Source of the DNA: CAZADA01 sp964526675
GTDB taxonomy: Bacteria > Pseudomonadota > Alphaproteobacteria > Caulobacterales > Maricaulaceae
Assembly (NCBI GenBank): GCA_964526675.1
Contig: CAZGLY010000080.1
Span: 1-7,278, forward strand
Direction of reading: 5' to 3'
DNA length: 7,278 bases
The notes under the pieces are model-generated. The model saw nothing but the letters and a program-made list of their open reading frames with translations. It made no database searches and had not been told where the DNA came from. Of this stretch, positions 6,518-7,278 are shown piece after piece. Each line of letters opens with the position of its first letter. Position 1 is the first letter of the stretch. A program made the translations under genes and the position numbers.

Positions 6518-7278
6518 TCAGATCTGCGCTTCGAACTGATCCTCGTCCAATGCCATCATCGTCTCCGCGCCCGCTTCGACTTTGGCGAGATGCGCGGCGG
6601 TCTCCGGCAGGATGCGGTCGAGGAAGTAGCGGCCCGTGATCACTTTGCCTTTGTAGAAGGCCGCGTCGGGGCCGCCCTCGCTCAGGCCTGCGAACGACGC
6701 CTTCGCCATCATCGCCCACATGTACGCGAACACGGTCAGGCCGAAGAGCTGCAGATAGTCCGAGGACGACGCGCCGGCGTTGTCAGGATCTTCAAGGCCG
6801 TTGTTGACCAGCCATTGCGTCGCTTGGTCGAGGCGCGTGCGCGCGGTGCGCAAGCCTTCCACGAACGGCTTCAGATCGTTGTCCTGTTCGTTTTCAGCGA
6901 CGAACTCATCGACCTCCGCCAGGAACGTCAAGACGGGGCGCATGCCGTTCATGGCGAGCTTCCGACCCACCAAGTCCAGCGCCTGGACGCCGTTGGTGCC
7001 TTCATAAATCAAGGCGATGCGGGCGTCGCGCAAAAACTGCGACATGCCCCATTCCTCAACATAGCCTGAGCCGCCGAAGACCTGCAGGCTGTCATGGCAG
7101 CCTTTGAAACCGCGGTCCGTGAGGAAGGCTTTGATCACGGGCGTCATGAGCGCCATGTAATCGGACGCTTTTTCACGCACCTTCTCATCCGGACTGCGGT
7201 GCATCAGGTCGGAGTACATCTGCGTCCAGAAGGTGAAGGCCCGACCGGCTTCGTTGAACGCTTTGGTGTCCATCAGCA
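6518..7278 (-). CDS. Acyl-CoA dehydrogenase, C-terminal part (start beyond window)
   Basis: This is an FAD-dependent acyl-CoA dehydrogenase that introduces the trans-2 double bond in the first step of beta-oxidation. Only the last 252 residues are visible; the frame is open to the right edge, so the N-terminal and middle domains and the true start lie outside. The visible part begins in the alpha-helical C-terminal domain. It includes QVFGGSGYVEEWGMSQFLRDARI (65-87 of the visible part) and the motif IYEGTNGVQALDLVGRK, in which E92 (codon 7001-7003) matches the catalytic glutamate position of this family. A further stretch of about 130 residues after that motif matches the acyl-CoA dehydrogenase C-terminal extension (Acyl-CoA_dh_C, PF12806) of roughly 590-600-residue enzymes. 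Substrate chain length cannot be read from this. The gene is the first visible one of the operon, and the stop at 6518-6520 is 106 nt before the thiolase ATG. The promoter is out of view. Confidence 0.93.
   Translation of the reverse strand, partial: LMDTKAFNEAGRAFTFWTQMYSDLMHRSPDEKVREKASDYMALMTPVIKAFLTDRGFKGCHDSLQVFGGSGYVEEWGMSQFLRDARIALIYEGTNGVQALDLVGRKLAMNGMRPVLTFLAEVDEFVAENEQDNDLKPFVEGLRTARTRLDQATQWLVNNGLEDPDNAGASSSDYLQLFGLTVFAYMWAMMAKASFAGLSEGGPDAAFYKGKVITGRYFLDRILPETAAHLAKVEAGAETMMALDEDQFEAQI

Noticed and set aside
1..7278. Search for a novel system (defence island, mobile element, repeat array, biosynthetic cluster)
   Set aside because: No transposase, integrase, nuclease, repeat array, tRNA or composition break is visible. 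The window is explained by a regulator, two conserved unknowns and a standard beta-oxidation operon.

Overview
The window is GC-rich chromosomal DNA with tightly packed genes, Shine-Dalgarno sites of the GGAGG type, and a fatty-acid beta-oxidation operon in the order acyl-CoA dehydrogenase, thiolase, hydratase/dehydrogenase. GC content, gene order and protein style suggest an alphaproteobacterium, perhaps a Caulobacterales/Maricaulales-type marine or freshwater organism. That placement is inference; no rRNA or other taxonomic marker is present.

Layout, left to right. (1) 1-869, minus: a LysR-type regulator, cut by the left edge only at its extreme C-terminus. (2) 870-1097: a 228-bp divergent intergenic region. 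(3) 1098-1790, plus: a DUF2461-family protein of unknown function. (4) 1797-2576, minus: an arginine-rich conserved protein of unknown function, tail to tail with gene 3 across only 6 bp. (5) 2577-2724: a 148-bp intergenic region with the operon's probable terminator hairpin. (6) 2725-5040, minus: bifunctional enoyl-CoA hydratase/3-hydroxyacyl-CoA dehydrogenase (the alpha subunit of the fatty-acid oxidation complex). (7) 5206-6411, minus: the thiolase (beta subunit). (8) 6518-7278, minus: the C-terminal part of a long acyl-CoA dehydrogenase, whose start lies beyond the right edge.

Genes 8, 7 and 6 read in the same direction and carry out successive steps of one beta-oxidation cycle: FAD-dependent desaturation, then (with the alpha subunit) hydration and NAD-dependent oxidation, then thiolytic cleavage to acetyl-CoA. 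The promoter of this operon lies outside the window. The gaps between its genes (106 and about 165 nt) hold strong GC-rich hairpins without U-tracts, and a further hairpin follows the last gene.

I found no mobile element, tRNA, rRNA, CRISPR array, defence system or clear sign of horizontal transfer. This looks like an ordinary housekeeping region. The least explained items are the two uncharacterised proteins, the intercistronic hairpins, and the uncertain N-terminus of the alpha subunit.
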